Of a stretch of DNA of 64,000 nt, positions 23,917 through 33,183 are shown in pieces; position 1 is the stretch's first letter, and each line of letters starts with the position of its first letter. The stretch comes from Streptomyces bluensis (lineage in GTDB: Bacteria > Actinomycetota > Actinomycetes > Streptomycetales > Streptomycetaceae), in NCBI RefSeq assembly GCF_014650715.1, contig NZ_BMVM01000009.1, positions 248,001-312,000 on the forward strand. The letters are read 5' to 3'. The notes under the pieces are model-generated. The model ran no database searches. It was not told where the DNA came from and saw only the letters and a program-made list of their open reading frames with translations. A program made the position numbers and the translations under genes.

Positions 23917-26325
23917 TCAGTTGGTGGCGGCGGTGGCGGCACCCGACGGGCGCTCGTCGGGGTGGTCCGGGTCCGCGGAGAAGGCCGTGTCCCCCGCCAC
24001 CGCGACGAGCGCGTCCTTCACCAGCAGCGCGCTCGGGAGCCGGTCCTCCGCCGAGGTGCCCGGGTCGTCCAGCTTGTCCGTGCTCCACTGTTCGGTGCCG
24101 GTCCAGCGGTCGAGGGCGAGGAGTCGGCCGTAACGGTTGACGAAGTAGATGTTGTCGTACGTCTTCGACAGGATCGGCGCCGACAGGTTCTCGATCTGGG
24201 TGCTCGCCTTCCACAGCAGGGTGCCCTTGGCCGCGCTCGTCGCAGTGACGGTTCCGTCGGGGCGGACGAAGTACACGGCGTTGTCGACGAGGGTGGGCGT
24301 GCCGCGCGGGGTGGACCTGCCGCGAGAGGCCTCCGAGCCACGTGAGGTGTCCGTGGCGCGCGAGGTGTCCGGCAGGGGGATTCGGCTGGCGGCGCCGCTG
24401 GTCGGGTTCACCCGTAGCAGTTCCTTGTACGGCTCGTCCTGCCCGTTGCTCGACTCGGAGTCCAGGCTCTGCCGTACCGCGAACAGCGGCTGCCCGCCGA
24501 CCGCGCCGAGCGGCTCCGCCGTCACGGGCAGTTCGGCGAGTTCGCGCGCCGTGCCGTCGGCGGGGTCGAGGCGCAGCAAGCCGGCCGGGCCTTTGAAGGG
24601 GTCGATGTCGCTGACGCAGATGCCGTAGGGGGCGCCGCCCAGGACGGCCGGGGCGCAGGCGGTGCCGGCCGACGACTTCGCCGGTGTCCGCCACAGGGCC
24701 TTGCCCGTCTTCGCGTCGAGGGCGACGAACTCCGTCCCCTCGCCCGACATGGCCAGGACACCGCCGTTGAACAGGGCGGCGGGACGGCTCGCGTCGATCT
24801 TGCTGGACCACGCCCGTCTCCCTGTGCCGGTGTCGAGGGCGACCAGCTGCTGGGTCGAGGACACCGTGTCCTCGTTCGGCTGCACGTGTGCGTACACGAG
24901 CCCGTCCCGTACGCCGAGGGGGCGCTCGGCGGCCTGCGCGTTGCTGCCGAAGCGCCACTCGACGCGGCCCGATGCCGCGTCGATCCGGGCGACCGTGAAG
25001 CCGGTCCCCGCGCAGTACACGGAGGCGCCGGACTTGGAGGACCCGCCGGACGCCGCCGACCCGCCGGGCACGCAGCCGGACTCCACGGTGTCCACGTTGT
25101 TGACCAGGGAGTCCTTCGCGGGGCCGCCGGTGAGGTTCACCTGCCAGGGCTGCCAGCCGCTGGGGAGGTCGGCGGTGGGGATTTCGGAGGTGTCGGCGGG
25201 CCCGTCCTCGTTGTCCGCCTTCCCCACCTGGTGGACCACCACGGCTACGGCCAGGGTCGTCCCGACGGCGGCGAGGATGCGGCGTGCGCGGCGGCGGGGG
25301 CTCCGGCCGTCCGAGCCGGAGCCTGCTTCGGCCGGGTCGCTGCCGTCTCCGGGAGCGGTGGGCGCGCTTGGCGCGGCCGGGGTCTGGGTCGGGGTCTGGG
25401 CTGACGCCGGGTTTGTGGTTGGGGTCGGGGGCTGGACCGTCCCTGGGGCTGAGGCTGGGGCTGGGGCCGGGGCTGGGACGGGGGGCGGAGTCCAGGCCGG
25501 GGGCGCAGGCGTGTCCGGTAGGGACTCGAACAGCCGTTGCAGCTCGGCGAGTTCGGGCCGGGCGTAGGGGTTCTTGTCCAGGCAGCGCTCGGCGATGCTC
25601 CGCAGGGGCTCCGGGACTCCGTACAGACTCGGCGCCTCGTGCATCACCTGATAGCCCGTCAAGTACGGGCTGTCGGCGTCGAAGGGACCGTGGCCGGTGG
25701 CCGCGTACACCAGCAGTGAGCCGAGTGAGAACACGTCCGAGGCCGCGGTGACGTCCTTGGGCCTGGCGAACTGCTCCGGGGACATGAAGGGCGGGGTTCC
25801 CATCAGCCGTCCGGTCACGGTGAGGGCCTGGTTGTCGGCGGCGCGCGAGATGCCGAAGTCGATGACGCGCGGCCCGTCCTCGGCCATCAGCACGTTGCTC
25901 GGCTTCAGGTCCCGGTGGACCATACCGGCCTGGTGGATGTCCCGCAGCGCCTCGACGAGCCCCAGGGCCAGGGTGCGCAGCGCGCGACCGCCCAACGGCC
26001 CCTCCTTGGCCACCATGTCGGACAGCGCGGGGCCGGGGACGTACAGCGTCGCCATCCATGGCTGCTCGGCGTCCGGATCGGCGTCCACGACCGGCGCGGT
26101 GAACGCCCCGCTCACCCGGCGGGCCGCCGCGACCTCCTGGCGGAAACGGGCCCGGAACTCCTCGTCCTGCGCGTACTGCGCGTGGATGAGCTTGACCGCG
26201 ACCTGCCGTCCCGAGGCCGAGCGGGCCAGGTAGACGACCCCCATGCCGCCGCTGCCGAGCCGGTCGACGACCGTATAGCCGCCTATCGACCCTGTGGACC
26301 CCGATTCCCCGGTGCTCAGCGGCAT
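23917..26325 (-). CDS. Ser/Thr protein kinase with extracytoplasmic PQQ-like propeller
   Basis: The product is 802 residues. Kinase motifs: 'LGSGGMGVVY', K45 in 'VAVK', 'HRDLKPSN' (D139), 'DFG' (D156) and 'GTPPFMSPEQ'. A Pro/Ala-rich linker (about 275-335), one membrane segment (about 345-363), and a large external domain with PQQ-type repeats ('LVALDTGTGRRAWSS', 'FVALDAKTGKALWR', 'LLALDRWTGTEQWS') follow. It should sense something outside the membrane and phosphorylate cytoplasmic targets; no specific ligand can be inferred. Confidence 0.9.
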   Translation of the reverse strand: MPLSTGESGSTGSIGGYTVVDRLGSGGMGVVYLARSASGRQVAVKLIHAQYAQDEEFRARFRQEVAAARRVSGAFTAPVVDADPDAEQPWMATLYVPGPALSDMVAKEGPLGGRALRTLALGLVEALRDIHQAGMVHRDLKPSNVLMAEDGPRVIDFGISRAADNQALTVTGRLMGTPPFMSPEQFARPKDVTAASDVFSLGSLLVYAATGHGPFDADSPYLTGYQVMHEAPSLYGVPEPLRSIAERCLDKNPYARPELAELQRLFESLPDTPAPPAWTPPPVPAPAPAPASAPGTVQPPTPTTNPASAQTPTQTPAAPSAPTAPGDGSDPAEAGSGSDGRSPRRRARRILAAVGTTLAVAVVVHQVGKADNEDGPADTSEIPTADLPSGWQPWQVNLTGGPAKDSLVNNVDTVESGCVPGGSAASGGSSKSGASVYCAGTGFTVARIDAASGRVEWRFGSNAQAAERPLGVRDGLVYAHVQPNEDTVSSTQQLVALDTGTGRRAWSSKIDASRPAALFNGGVLAMSGEGTEFVALDAKTGKALWRTPAKSSAGTACAPAVLGGAPYGICVSDIDPFKGPAGLLRLDPADGTARELAELPVTAEPLGAVGGQPLFAVRQSLDSESSNGQDEPYKELLRVNPTSGAASRIPLPDTSRATDTSRGSEASRGRSTPRGTPTLVDNAVYFVRPDGTVTATSAAKGTLLWKASTQIENLSAPILSKTYDNIYFVNRYGRLLALDRWTGTEQWSTDKLDDPGTSAEDRLPSALLVKDALVAVAGDTAFSADPDHPDERPSGAATAATN

Positions 26326-26380
26326 CGCCGGTCAACCTTCCCCATTTGCCTGTGTCGCACGGCCGTTCAGGGGCACCACA

Positions 26381-27376
26381 CTAGTGCCAGTGCGGTGGCC
26401 GGTCTCTGTCCCTGTCCGCCGACTCCCGGGTCCGGAACGCTCGCCGGTACACCTGCGGGCTGATCCCCACCACGCGTTTGAAGCGGTCGCGGAACGCCGT
26501 CGGGGAGCCGAAGCCCGCCTGGTGGGCGACGCGTTCGACGGCGTGGTCGGTGTTCTCCAGGAGGTACTGGGCGCGACGGACCCGGGCCCGGTGCAGCCAC
26601 TGCAACGGCGTCGTGCCCGTCTGTTCGCGGAAACGGCGGTTGAGCGTACGGGAACTGGTGCCCGCGTGGGCCGCGATGTCGTCGAGCGTGAGGTCCTGTT
26701 CCGCGTTCTCCTCCATCCAGCGCAGCAGCGGCTCCAGGGTCGCGCCGGCCGGGGCGGGCGGGGCGGACGGCGGGGCATGGACGATGAACTGGGCCTGGCC
26801 GCCCTCCCGTTCGAGCGGTACGACCGACATGCGGGCCGTGTGCGCGGCGACCGCTGAGCCGTGGTCCATGCGGATCATGTGCAGGCACATGTCGATCGCC
26901 GCGGCGGCGCCCGCCGAGGTGAGGAACTGGCCGTTGTCGACGTAGAGGACGTTCGGGTCGACGGTCACCTTCGGGTACATGGCCGCGAGGTCGTCCGCCG
27001 CGATCCAGTGCGTGGTGGCACGTTGTCCGTCCAGCAGGCCGGTGGCGGCGAAGATGAACGCCCCGACGCAGATGGAGGCGATGCGCGTGCCGTTCGCCGC
27101 CGCCGCGCACAGGGCCTCGGCGACGCCCAGGGGGAGCGGGAGCGTCGGGTCGGCCGTGCCCGGCAGGATGATCGTGTCCGCCTCGGCCAGCGCGTCCAGA
27201 CCGTAGGGGGCGCGCACGGTGAACGGCCCCGCGCTCACCTCCTCGGCCGGCGAGCAGACCCGGACGCGGTAGGGGGTGCGGCCGTCCGGGAGCCGGGCCC
27301 AGCCGAAGGTGTCGATCGGGGCGGAGAGGTCGAACGGGATGACTCCGTCGAGTGCGAGTACGGCCACGGTGTGCAT
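26381..27376 (-). CDS. GlxA-family transcriptional regulator (DJ-1/PfpI + AraC)
   Basis: The product is 331 residues. The N-terminal DJ-1/PfpI-like domain has 'VAVLALDGVIPFDLSAPIDTFG' and 'ICVGAFIFAATGLLDGQRATTHW'. The C-terminal AraC HTH has 'LTLDDIAAHAGTSSRTLNRRFR' and 'VERVAHQAGFGSPTAFRDRFKR'. It should activate genes in response to a small molecule; the neighbours give no firm target. The start lacks a strong ribosome-binding site. Confidence 0.88.
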   Translation of the reverse strand: MHTVAVLALDGVIPFDLSAPIDTFGWARLPDGRTPYRVRVCSPAEEVSAGPFTVRAPYGLDALAEADTIILPGTADPTLPLPLGVAEALCAAAANGTRIASICVGAFIFAATGLLDGQRATTHWIAADDLAAMYPKVTVDPNVLYVDNGQFLTSAGAAAAIDMCLHMIRMDHGSAVAAHTARMSVVPLEREGGQAQFIVHAPPSAPPAPAGATLEPLLRWMEENAEQDLTLDDIAAHAGTSSRTLNRRFREQTGTTPLQWLHRARVRRAQYLLENTDHAVERVAHQAGFGSPTAFRDRFKRVVGISPQVYRRAFRTRESADRDRDRPPHWH

Positions 27377-27584
27377 GACTGGAGCGTAGTGGTGGGTGGC
27401 GAGTGATCGGGTATGCGCCGGGTTCTCGCCAGGGGCGGACCTCAGTGGGGACCCCAGTGCGGACCCCGGTGCGGACCCGCACGGGTCGGCCGCTACCTGG
27501 CGAGAATCCTGCTTGGCGAGAATCCGTTGACCCCTGGCAATCCCGCCGCTTCCGCGTCTCCCCGGCGTCTCCTACCGTCGCCCC

Positions 27585-28172
27585 GTGACCAAGTTCCTTC
27601 TCTCCCTCCACGTGATCGCCGCCATCGTCGCCATCGGGCCCGTCACGGTCGCGGCCAGCATGTTCCCGCCGAGTGCGCGTCAGGCGCTGGCCGAGCCCGG
27701 AAGTGAGCGGGCCGTCTCGACGGTGCGGCTGCTGCACCGGATCTGCCGGGTGTACGCGGGGCTCGGCATCGCCGTGCCCGTGTTCGGGCTGGCCACGGCG
27801 GGGGCCATGGGGGTGATGGGGGACCCCTGGCTGATCGTGTCGATCGCACTGACGGTGATCGCGGCGATCGTGCTGGTGGTTCTGGTGCTGCCCCGGCAGG
27901 AGGAGATCCTCGACGGGCTGCTCGACGGGCTGGGGGACACCGCCACGGCCGGTGCCGGTGCCGGTGCCGGTGCCGGTGCCGGTGCCATCTCCGCCTCTGC
28001 CTCCGCCTCCGCCTCTGCCTCCGCCTCCGATCCCGTTCCTCCGCGTACGGCCACCGTCACCAACCCCAAGGCAACCGTTCAGCTGGCCATGTTCACCGGG
28101 ATCTTCAACGTGCTCTGGGCCGTGGTCACCGTCCTCATGATCGTGCGGCCCGGCTCCACCACGGGTGCCTGA
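27585..28172 (+). CDS. DUF2269-like membrane protein with low-complexity loop
   Basis: The product is 195 residues with four probable membrane segments ('FLLSLHVIAAIVAIGPVTVAA', 'VYAGLGIAVPVFGLATAGAM', 'LIVSIALTVIAAIVLVVLVL', and a C-terminal one 'VLWAVVTVLMIV'). A loop of Gly-Ala then Ala-Ser repeats (27949-28031) lies between the third and fourth segments. The GTG start has no clear ribosome-binding site. The function of DUF2269 proteins is unknown. Confidence 0.75.
   Translation: MTKFLLSLHVIAAIVAIGPVTVAASMFPPSARQALAEPGSERAVSTVRLLHRICRVYAGLGIAVPVFGLATAGAMGVMGDPWLIVSIALTVIAAIVLVVLVLPRQEEILDGLLDGLGDTATAGAGAGAGAGAGAISASASASASASASDPVPPRTATVTNPKATVQLAMFTGIFNVLWAVVTVLMIVRPGSTTGA
27949..28031 (+). 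repeat. In-frame simple repeat encoding (GA)n(SA)n
   Basis: A run of 'GGTGCC' 6-mers is followed by 'GCCTCC/GCCTCT' 6-mers inside the DUF2269-like gene. Both units keep the frame, so copy number could change without inactivation. Confidence 0.85.
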
Positions 28173-28210
28173 CCGCACGGCTGGGCCTCCGCCCGTACGG
28201 AGGCACCGGC

Positions 28211-28672
28211 TCATGACCGCTGTGCCCCGGTCACCCAGCCGTCCTCGACCGCCTCGGCCCGGAGACTCCGGGCCACGGAGGCCGCGACCAGTACGCCCGC
28301 GCCGATCACGAGCGTGAAGAAGGCCCAGGTCAGCGGCCAGACCTCGGCGTCCGGGGGTTCCGGGTGGCTGCGGAAGGAGACATACATCAGCGCGGCCGGC
28401 GGTACCGCGACCACGAGGAGCGGCCAGGCCAGGGCGTCCCGGTGGCCGAAGTAGGCGGCCAGGGCGATCAGGACGACACCGAGGACCGCCGGGCCGGGGC
28501 CGGCCACCGGTGTCGTCTCGCTGAGGGAACCGGGGAACGCGACGCGGTCGCGCAGGTCCCACGGGAGACAGAGCAGGTACACGGCCATGGCCACGGCGGC
28601 GCCGAGCAGACGGGTCAGCCAGCGTTCCGGCCAGGGGCGCGTGCGCAAGGGGCGGAGCAGCTTCTCGGTCAT
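28211..28672 (-). CDS. Small integral membrane protein
   Basis: The product is 153 residues with about four hydrophobic segments ('LLGAAVAMAVYLLCLPW', 'AVLGVVLIALAAYFGH', 'LVVAVPPAALMYVSF', 'FFTLVIGAGVLVAASVA'). I prefer the ATG at 28672 because the upstream part of the frame to 28729 is not membrane-like. No family recognised; it is hypothetical. Confidence 0.68.
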   Translation of the reverse strand: MTEKLLRPLRTRPWPERWLTRLLGAAVAMAVYLLCLPWDLRDRVAFPGSLSETTPVAGPGPAVLGVVLIALAAYFGHRDALAWPLLVVAVPPAALMYVSFRSHPEPPDAEVWPLTWAFFTLVIGAGVLVAASVARSLRAEAVEDGWVTGAQRS

Positions 28673-28761
28673 GCGTACGAGGGTGCCGGGCGCGGGGTGA
28701 GGCCCGACAGAGTACGCGTACTCAGGCACGCGTACTCAGAGACGCCGGGACCGTGCTCGGC

Positions 28762-30189
28762 CTACGCCCCGATCGCCCTCGACACCGTGTAGATCAGCAG
28801 GCCGGCCAGCGAGCCCACCACCGTGCCGTTGATGCGGATGAACTGAAGGTCACGGCCGATGTGCGCCTCGATCTTCCGCGTCGTGTGCTCGGCGTCCCAG
28901 CTCGCGACCGTGTCCGTGATGAGGGAGGTGATCTCGCGTCGGTACGTGGTGACGACGTACACGGCGGCGTCCTCCACCCAGCGGTCGACCTTGCCCTGGA
29001 CCTTCGACTCGGTGGCCATCCGGGCACCGAGCGACAGCAGCGAGGCCCGTACGCGCAGGCGCAGCTCGCTGCGCTCGTCCTCGGCGGCGGACACGATCAT
29101 GGACCGTACGGCCGTCCAGGCGGACGCGATGAGGTCCTGGACCTCGCCCCGGCCCAGCACCTCGCCCTTGAGCCGCTCCACACGCGCCCGGGTGTCCGTG
29201 TCGGACTGGAGGTCGGAGGCGAAGTCGGTGAGGAAACGGTCGAGGGCGCCACGGGCGGGGTGCGTGGGCGAGTCGCGCATCTCGGTGACGAAGCGGAGCA
29301 GCTCCTTGTAGACGCGCTCGCCGACCCTCTTGTCGACGAAGCGGGGGGTCCAGCCGGGGGCGCCGCCCTGTACCGCGTCCATGACCTGCTCGTCGTGCAG
29401 CACGAGCCAGTCATGAGCCCGGATGACGACGAGGTCCACGACCCGCCTGTGCCCGCCGTCGGCGACGACCTTCTCCAGCATCTTGCCGATGCCGGGCGCG
29501 ATCTCCTGGGCGTCGGCCCGACGGGTGATGGCCTCGCCGACCACCGCCCGGACGTCCGAGTCGCGCAGCACGGTCAGGGCGCCGCGCAGCGCGGTGGCGA
29601 GCTCGGCGGTGACGCGGTCGGCGTGCTCCGGTACGGCCAGCCAGGCGCCGAGGCGGCTGCCTATGCCCACGGAGCGCAGACGCTGCCGTACGACGTCCTG
29701 AGAGAGAAAGTTCTCCCCCACGAACTCGCCCAGCGACACCCCTAGTTGGTCCTTCTTGTTCGGGATGATCGCGGTGTGCGGGATGGGCAGGCCGAGGGGG
29801 TGGCGGAACAGTGCCGTGACGGCGAACCAGTCCGCCAGCGCGCCGACCATCCCGGCCTCGGCGGCCGCGGCCACGTACCCGGCCCAGGCCCCGGCGCCCT
29901 CGTGCGAGGCCCACTTCGCGAGCACGTACACGAGCGCCACGAAGAGCAGCAGCCCGGTCGCCGTGACCTTCATCCGCCGCACGCCCCTGCGTTTCTCCTC
30001 GTCCGCGGGGCTGAAGGCGGTCATCGAGCGGTAGGAGGAGGCAGGGGCGGGAGGCTTGACGGAGAAGGCCGTGTCACCGGCGGCCCCGGCAGGCAGGCGG
30101 CCATCGGGCAGGGAGCCCTCGGACAGGGAGCCCTCGGGCAGGGAGTGCCTGCCCTCTTGGTGTGGCATGTTCGGATTCGTGCGGTTCAT
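28762..30189 (-). CDS. DUF445 family membrane protein
   Basis: The product is 475 residues. The conserved core begins at about residue 75 with a membrane segment 'VTATGLLLFVALVYVL' and then 'GMVGALADWFAVTALFRHPLGLPIPHTAIIPNKK', the DUF445 hallmark. The first ~55 residues have a repeat 'LPEGSLSEGSLPDGRLPAG' and may be dispensable; an internal ATG at 30024 is a possible alternative start. DUF445 proteins are membrane proteins of unknown function. Confidence 0.83.
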   Translation of the reverse strand: MNRTNPNMPHQEGRHSLPEGSLSEGSLPDGRLPAGAAGDTAFSVKPPAPASSYRSMTAFSPADEEKRRGVRRMKVTATGLLLFVALVYVLAKWASHEGAGAWAGYVAAAAEAGMVGALADWFAVTALFRHPLGLPIPHTAIIPNKKDQLGVSLGEFVGENFLSQDVVRQRLRSVGIGSRLGAWLAVPEHADRVTAELATALRGALTVLRDSDVRAVVGEAITRRADAQEIAPGIGKMLEKVVADGGHRRVVDLVVIRAHDWLVLHDEQVMDAVQGGAPGWTPRFVDKRVGERVYKELLRFVTEMRDSPTHPARGALDRFLTDFASDLQSDTDTRARVERLKGEVLGRGEVQDLIASAWTAVRSMIVSAAEDERSELRLRVRASLLSLGARMATESKVQGKVDRWVEDAAVYVVTTYRREITSLITDTVASWDAEHTTRKIEAHIGRDLQFIRINGTVVGSLAGLLIYTVSRAIGA

Positions 30190-30328
30190 TCACTCCACCC
30201 GTTCGTGTCCCCCGTACCCCATTGTCCCTTCCCGGCTCCGCTCAACGACCATGTGGCCCTGTGTGACCTTTTCCTGAACGACTCCTGGAACGGAACAGGA
30301 GTTCCCGGCGTCTGTCCGGTCGGGAGAA

Positions 30329-30412
30329 TCGACCGAGGAACCGACCGGCGAACCGACCGAGGAATCGACCGGCGAATCGACCGGGGGAACCGACCGGGGG
30401 AACGACGGGGGT
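30329..30412. repeat. Short tandem repeat upstream of the SGNH gene
   Basis: About seven imperfect copies of a 12-base unit (roughly 'CGACCGRVGAAN') lie between the divergent DUF445 and SGNH hydrolase genes. Copies vary by one to three bases. They could affect spacing of promoters. The rest of 30190-30500 shows no coding frame. Confidence 0.8.
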
Positions 30413-30500
30413 CCTGACCGGTCTCCCCTCCTCCATGACGCATCATGGGGTGATCACATCGGAGCCTCGGGCTCCCTTCGCCCGAGGAGAAACGCACCGC

Positions 30501-31832
30501 ATGACCAGGCGCCACGGTTATGCCTTGCTCGCCGCCATCTGCGCAGTGGTCCTGGCCGTCTCGGCCGCCATATACGTCGGCGTCGGCTTCGACGACGGCC
30601 GCCAGACGGAGAAGACGTTCACCGGCGGCCGCACCCCGCACAACTCGGCGGCCCCCGCCTCGACCGGCACCTGGGTGGGCGCCTGGTCCGCCTCCCCCGT
30701 CGGCGGCGAACCCGGCACGGAGAGGAACGGCCTCGCGGGCCGCTCCATCCGCAACGTCGTACACACCGGCATCGGCGGTACGAGCGCCCGCGTCACCCTG
30801 TCCAACCTCTACGGCCAGCAGTCGCTCTCCATCACGCACGCCTCCCTCGCGGTGGCCGCCGCCGCGAACAACCCGGCCGCCGCGGCCGACACCATGCGCC
30901 GCCTCACCTTCGGCGGCAACCCCTCCGTCGTCATCCCTCCGGGCCGGCAGGTCCTGAGCGACGTCGTACGCGTCCCGGTGCCCCCGAACACCGACGTGCT
31001 CGTGACCACGTACTCCCCCACCCCGTCCGGCCCGGTCACCTACCACCCGCAGGCCCGCCAGATCTCGTACACGGCCGAGGGCGACCGCACGGAGGACGTC
31101 ACCGGGGAGCCGTACACCACACAGACCCTGTACTGGCGCTACGTCACCGCGCTGGACGTCCTCAGCAACGAGTCGGACGGCACGGTCGTCGTGATCGGCG
31201 ACTCGCTCACCGACGGCGTGACCTCGACCGTGAACGCCAACCGTCGCTGGACGGACGTCCTGTCCGAGCGGCTGCGTGACGCCGCGGGCTCCGCCGACGT
31301 GCCGCGCTACAGCGTGGTCAACCAGGGCATCAGCGGCAACCAGGTCCTCGCCAACGGCCTCGGCCGCCCCGCCGAGAACCCGAGCGGCCTGTCCCGCTTC
31401 GAGCGCGACGTGCTCGGCCGTACGGGTGTCCGGGCCGTCGTCATCGACCTCGGCGTCAACGACATCCTGCGCAACCCGCGGCAGGTGGACCCCGACACGA
31501 TCGTGGCCGGGCTGCGCAAGCTGGTCGCCCAGGCCCACGCCCGCGGGCTGCGCGTCGTCGGCGCGACGCTCATGCCCTTCCACGGCCACCGCGGCTACCG
31601 CGACGACCGCGAGGCCGTACGGCAGGCCGTGAACGCCCAGATCCGCGCGGGCCGCGTCTACGACGCGGTGGTGGACTTCGACCAGGCGCTCCGCGACCCG
31701 TACAACCCGCGCCGGCTGCGGCCCGACTACGACTCGGGCGACCACCTCCACCCCAGCGACAAGGGGTACGCGCGGATGGGCGAGGTCTTCGACCTGCAGA
31801 GCCTGAAGGGCGCGGCCCCGGCGGAGCTCTGA
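30501..31832 (+). CDS. Secreted SGNH/GDSL hydrolase
   Basis: The product is 443 residues. An N-terminal hydrophobic segment ('ALLAAICAVVLAVSAAIY') acts as signal or anchor. SGNH blocks: 'VVVIGDSLTDG' with catalytic S235, 'GISGNQVLANG', 'DLGVNDIL' and 'DHLHPSDKGY' (D414, H417). This is a lipase/esterase-like enzyme of the SGNH group that acts outside the membrane. The ATG at 30501 has 'GAGGAGA' about 12 bases upstream. The exact substrate is unknown. Confidence 0.88.
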   Translation: MTRRHGYALLAAICAVVLAVSAAIYVGVGFDDGRQTEKTFTGGRTPHNSAAPASTGTWVGAWSASPVGGEPGTERNGLAGRSIRNVVHTGIGGTSARVTLSNLYGQQSLSITHASLAVAAAANNPAAAADTMRRLTFGGNPSVVIPPGRQVLSDVVRVPVPPNTDVLVTTYSPTPSGPVTYHPQARQISYTAEGDRTEDVTGEPYTTQTLYWRYVTALDVLSNESDGTVVVIGDSLTDGVTSTVNANRRWTDVLSERLRDAAGSADVPRYSVVNQGISGNQVLANGLGRPAENPSGLSRFERDVLGRTGVRAVVIDLGVNDILRNPRQVDPDTIVAGLRKLVAQAHARGLRVVGATLMPFHGHRGYRDDREAVRQAVNAQIRAGRVYDAVVDFDQALRDPYNPRRLRPDYDSGDHLHPSDKGYARMGEVFDLQSLKGAAPAEL

Positions 31833-31930
31833 GAGGGCCGTATGGACCGCATGGGCCGTATGAGCCGCATGGGCTGTATGAGCCGTATGAGTCGGGGTAT
31901 GAGGCGTACGGCCATCAGTGGGGTCAGCAG

Positions 31931-32815
31931 TCAGTAGTCCCCGCGCCGTCGCCTCTCCCGCTCCTCGCGGCGGGCCTCGCGTTCCTCCCGGCGGGCCTCG
32001 CGGTGGTGGTCCAGGGCATCGCGGACCTGCTCCATCGCCTCACGGTGGGCGTCGCGCAGGTCGTGCGGGTGATCGTGGTGTGAGGCGGGCAGTTCCCCGC
32101 GCGCCTGACGGCGCTCCAGCCTCTCCTGGCGGCGGGTCTCCTTCAGGCGCTGCCGCTCCGCCTTGGTCAGCTTGCGCTCGACGCCGACACCGCCCCAGAA
32201 GGCGAACCCGGTGACGATCACCCGGGGCGCGCCCGGGTCGCCCGGGACGCCCTCCTCGCGGTGGTCGAAGCCGCCCATGATGCCGAGACCACGGACCTCG
32301 ACCTCGACGCCGGGCGGCACGATGACCTGCAGGCCGCCCATGATCGCCACACAGTTGACGGTCACCTCGCGGTCGGCGAAGTTCGCGTCGCGCAGGTCGA
32401 TGACGCCGCCGCCCCAGAACGCGAAACAGTTGAACCGCCGGGGCACGGTCCAGCGGCCCTTGCGTTCGAAGCCCGACATGACCGCCACACCCCAGGTGGA
32501 CGACCCCTCGCCGCCGACGATCCGTCCGGCCCAACTCCCCTGCTCCGCAGGCCCCTTGACCATCGACACCGGCTGCGGCGCCACCGCGCCCTGACCCGGC
32601 AGGTCGCGGGTGATCGGCGTCAGCTCACCGTACGTACGGGCCTTGTACGTGGCGTCCAGACGTTCCCCGAACTCCTCCATGTCGAGACGCCCCTCGGCCA
32701 GGGCGTCCCGCAGTTGCTCGGCGACTCGCTCGCGGTCGGCGTCCGAGGCCCGCAGGCCGTCGGAGGGCCGGCCCTCGGGGCCCTCGGGGCCCTCGGAAGA
32801 CGCAGCGTCGTTCAT
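31931..32815 (-). CDS. DUF1707 protein with LiaF-like domain and charged tail
   Basis: The product is 294 residues. DUF1707 lies at about residues 20-70 ('LRASDADRERVAEQLRDALAEGRLDMEEFGERL'), then a LiaF/DUF2154-like beta region ('GGFDHREEG', 'VIVTGFAFWGGVG'). The last 75 residues are extremely charged Arg/Glu, likely an alpha-helical coiled coil. Such proteins usually sit near the membrane and are linked to cell-envelope stress. It lies next to the PBP gene at 33184. Confidence 0.8.
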   Translation of the reverse strand: MNDAASSEGPEGPEGRPSDGLRASDADRERVAEQLRDALAEGRLDMEEFGERLDATYKARTYGELTPITRDLPGQGAVAPQPVSMVKGPAEQGSWAGRIVGGEGSSTWGVAVMSGFERKGRWTVPRRFNCFAFWGGGVIDLRDANFADREVTVNCVAIMGGLQVIVPPGVEVEVRGLGIMGGFDHREEGVPGDPGAPRVIVTGFAFWGGVGVERKLTKAERQRLKETRRQERLERRQARGELPASHHDHPHDLRDAHREAMEQVRDALDHHREARREEREARREERERRRRGDY

Positions 32816-32848
32816 GGGAGCCAGCCTACGAGCAACCCGCCCGCCGGG

Positions 32849-33022
32849 CTACGAAGTCGAAGGACGTTGAAGGCTTCTCGGCCCGAGGGCGATGCAGGTG
32901 TATGCGAGGATGAAGCCGAAGACGGTGTTGGTGAACACCCCTGCCGCGGTGGCCACCCGATACGTCGCATACCGCCTGAAGCCACCGGCGGCGACAGCGG
33001 CGTACAACCGCCCTGTCCCCAC
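32849..33022 (-). pseudogene. Truncated 5' end of an ABC-2 type permease gene
   Basis: The GTG at 33022 has a good 'GGAGG' about 6 bases upstream and reads 'MGTGRLYAAVAAGGFRRYATY', then 'VFTNTVFGFILAYTCIAL', characteristic of the N-terminus of Streptomyces ABC-2 permeases. After about 43 residues it diverges and stops at 32849. The remaining ~220 residues of the usual permease are absent, so it is a remnant. Confidence 0.65.
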
Positions 33023-33183
33023 GAGGAACCTCCGTCCGCTGCGAAGAGTTGTGTGTTTTCTGGGGCAGCGTGTGCCGCGCACCGGGAACGGAACAGGTGG
33101 TGCAACAGTCTTCATGCGGGGGCGTTGAAGGCGCACGAGGGCGTACGGGAACGTACGACGCGAAACAGGAGCATGGCAGCACC

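Noticed and set aside
23840..26335. 831-codon minus-strand frame overlapping the kinase
   Set aside because: It is an Arg/Gly/Pro-rich shadow; the kinase and propeller motifs are all in the other frame.
26367..28562. 731-codon minus-strand frame across GlxA, DUF2269 and the neighbouring membrane gene
   Set aside because: Composition is repetitive and no motif fits; it is a high-GC shadow.
30186..31751. 521-codon minus-strand frame opposite the SGNH hydrolase
   Set aside because: It is Gly/Val/Arg-rich without motifs and opposes a well-formed SGNH enzyme.
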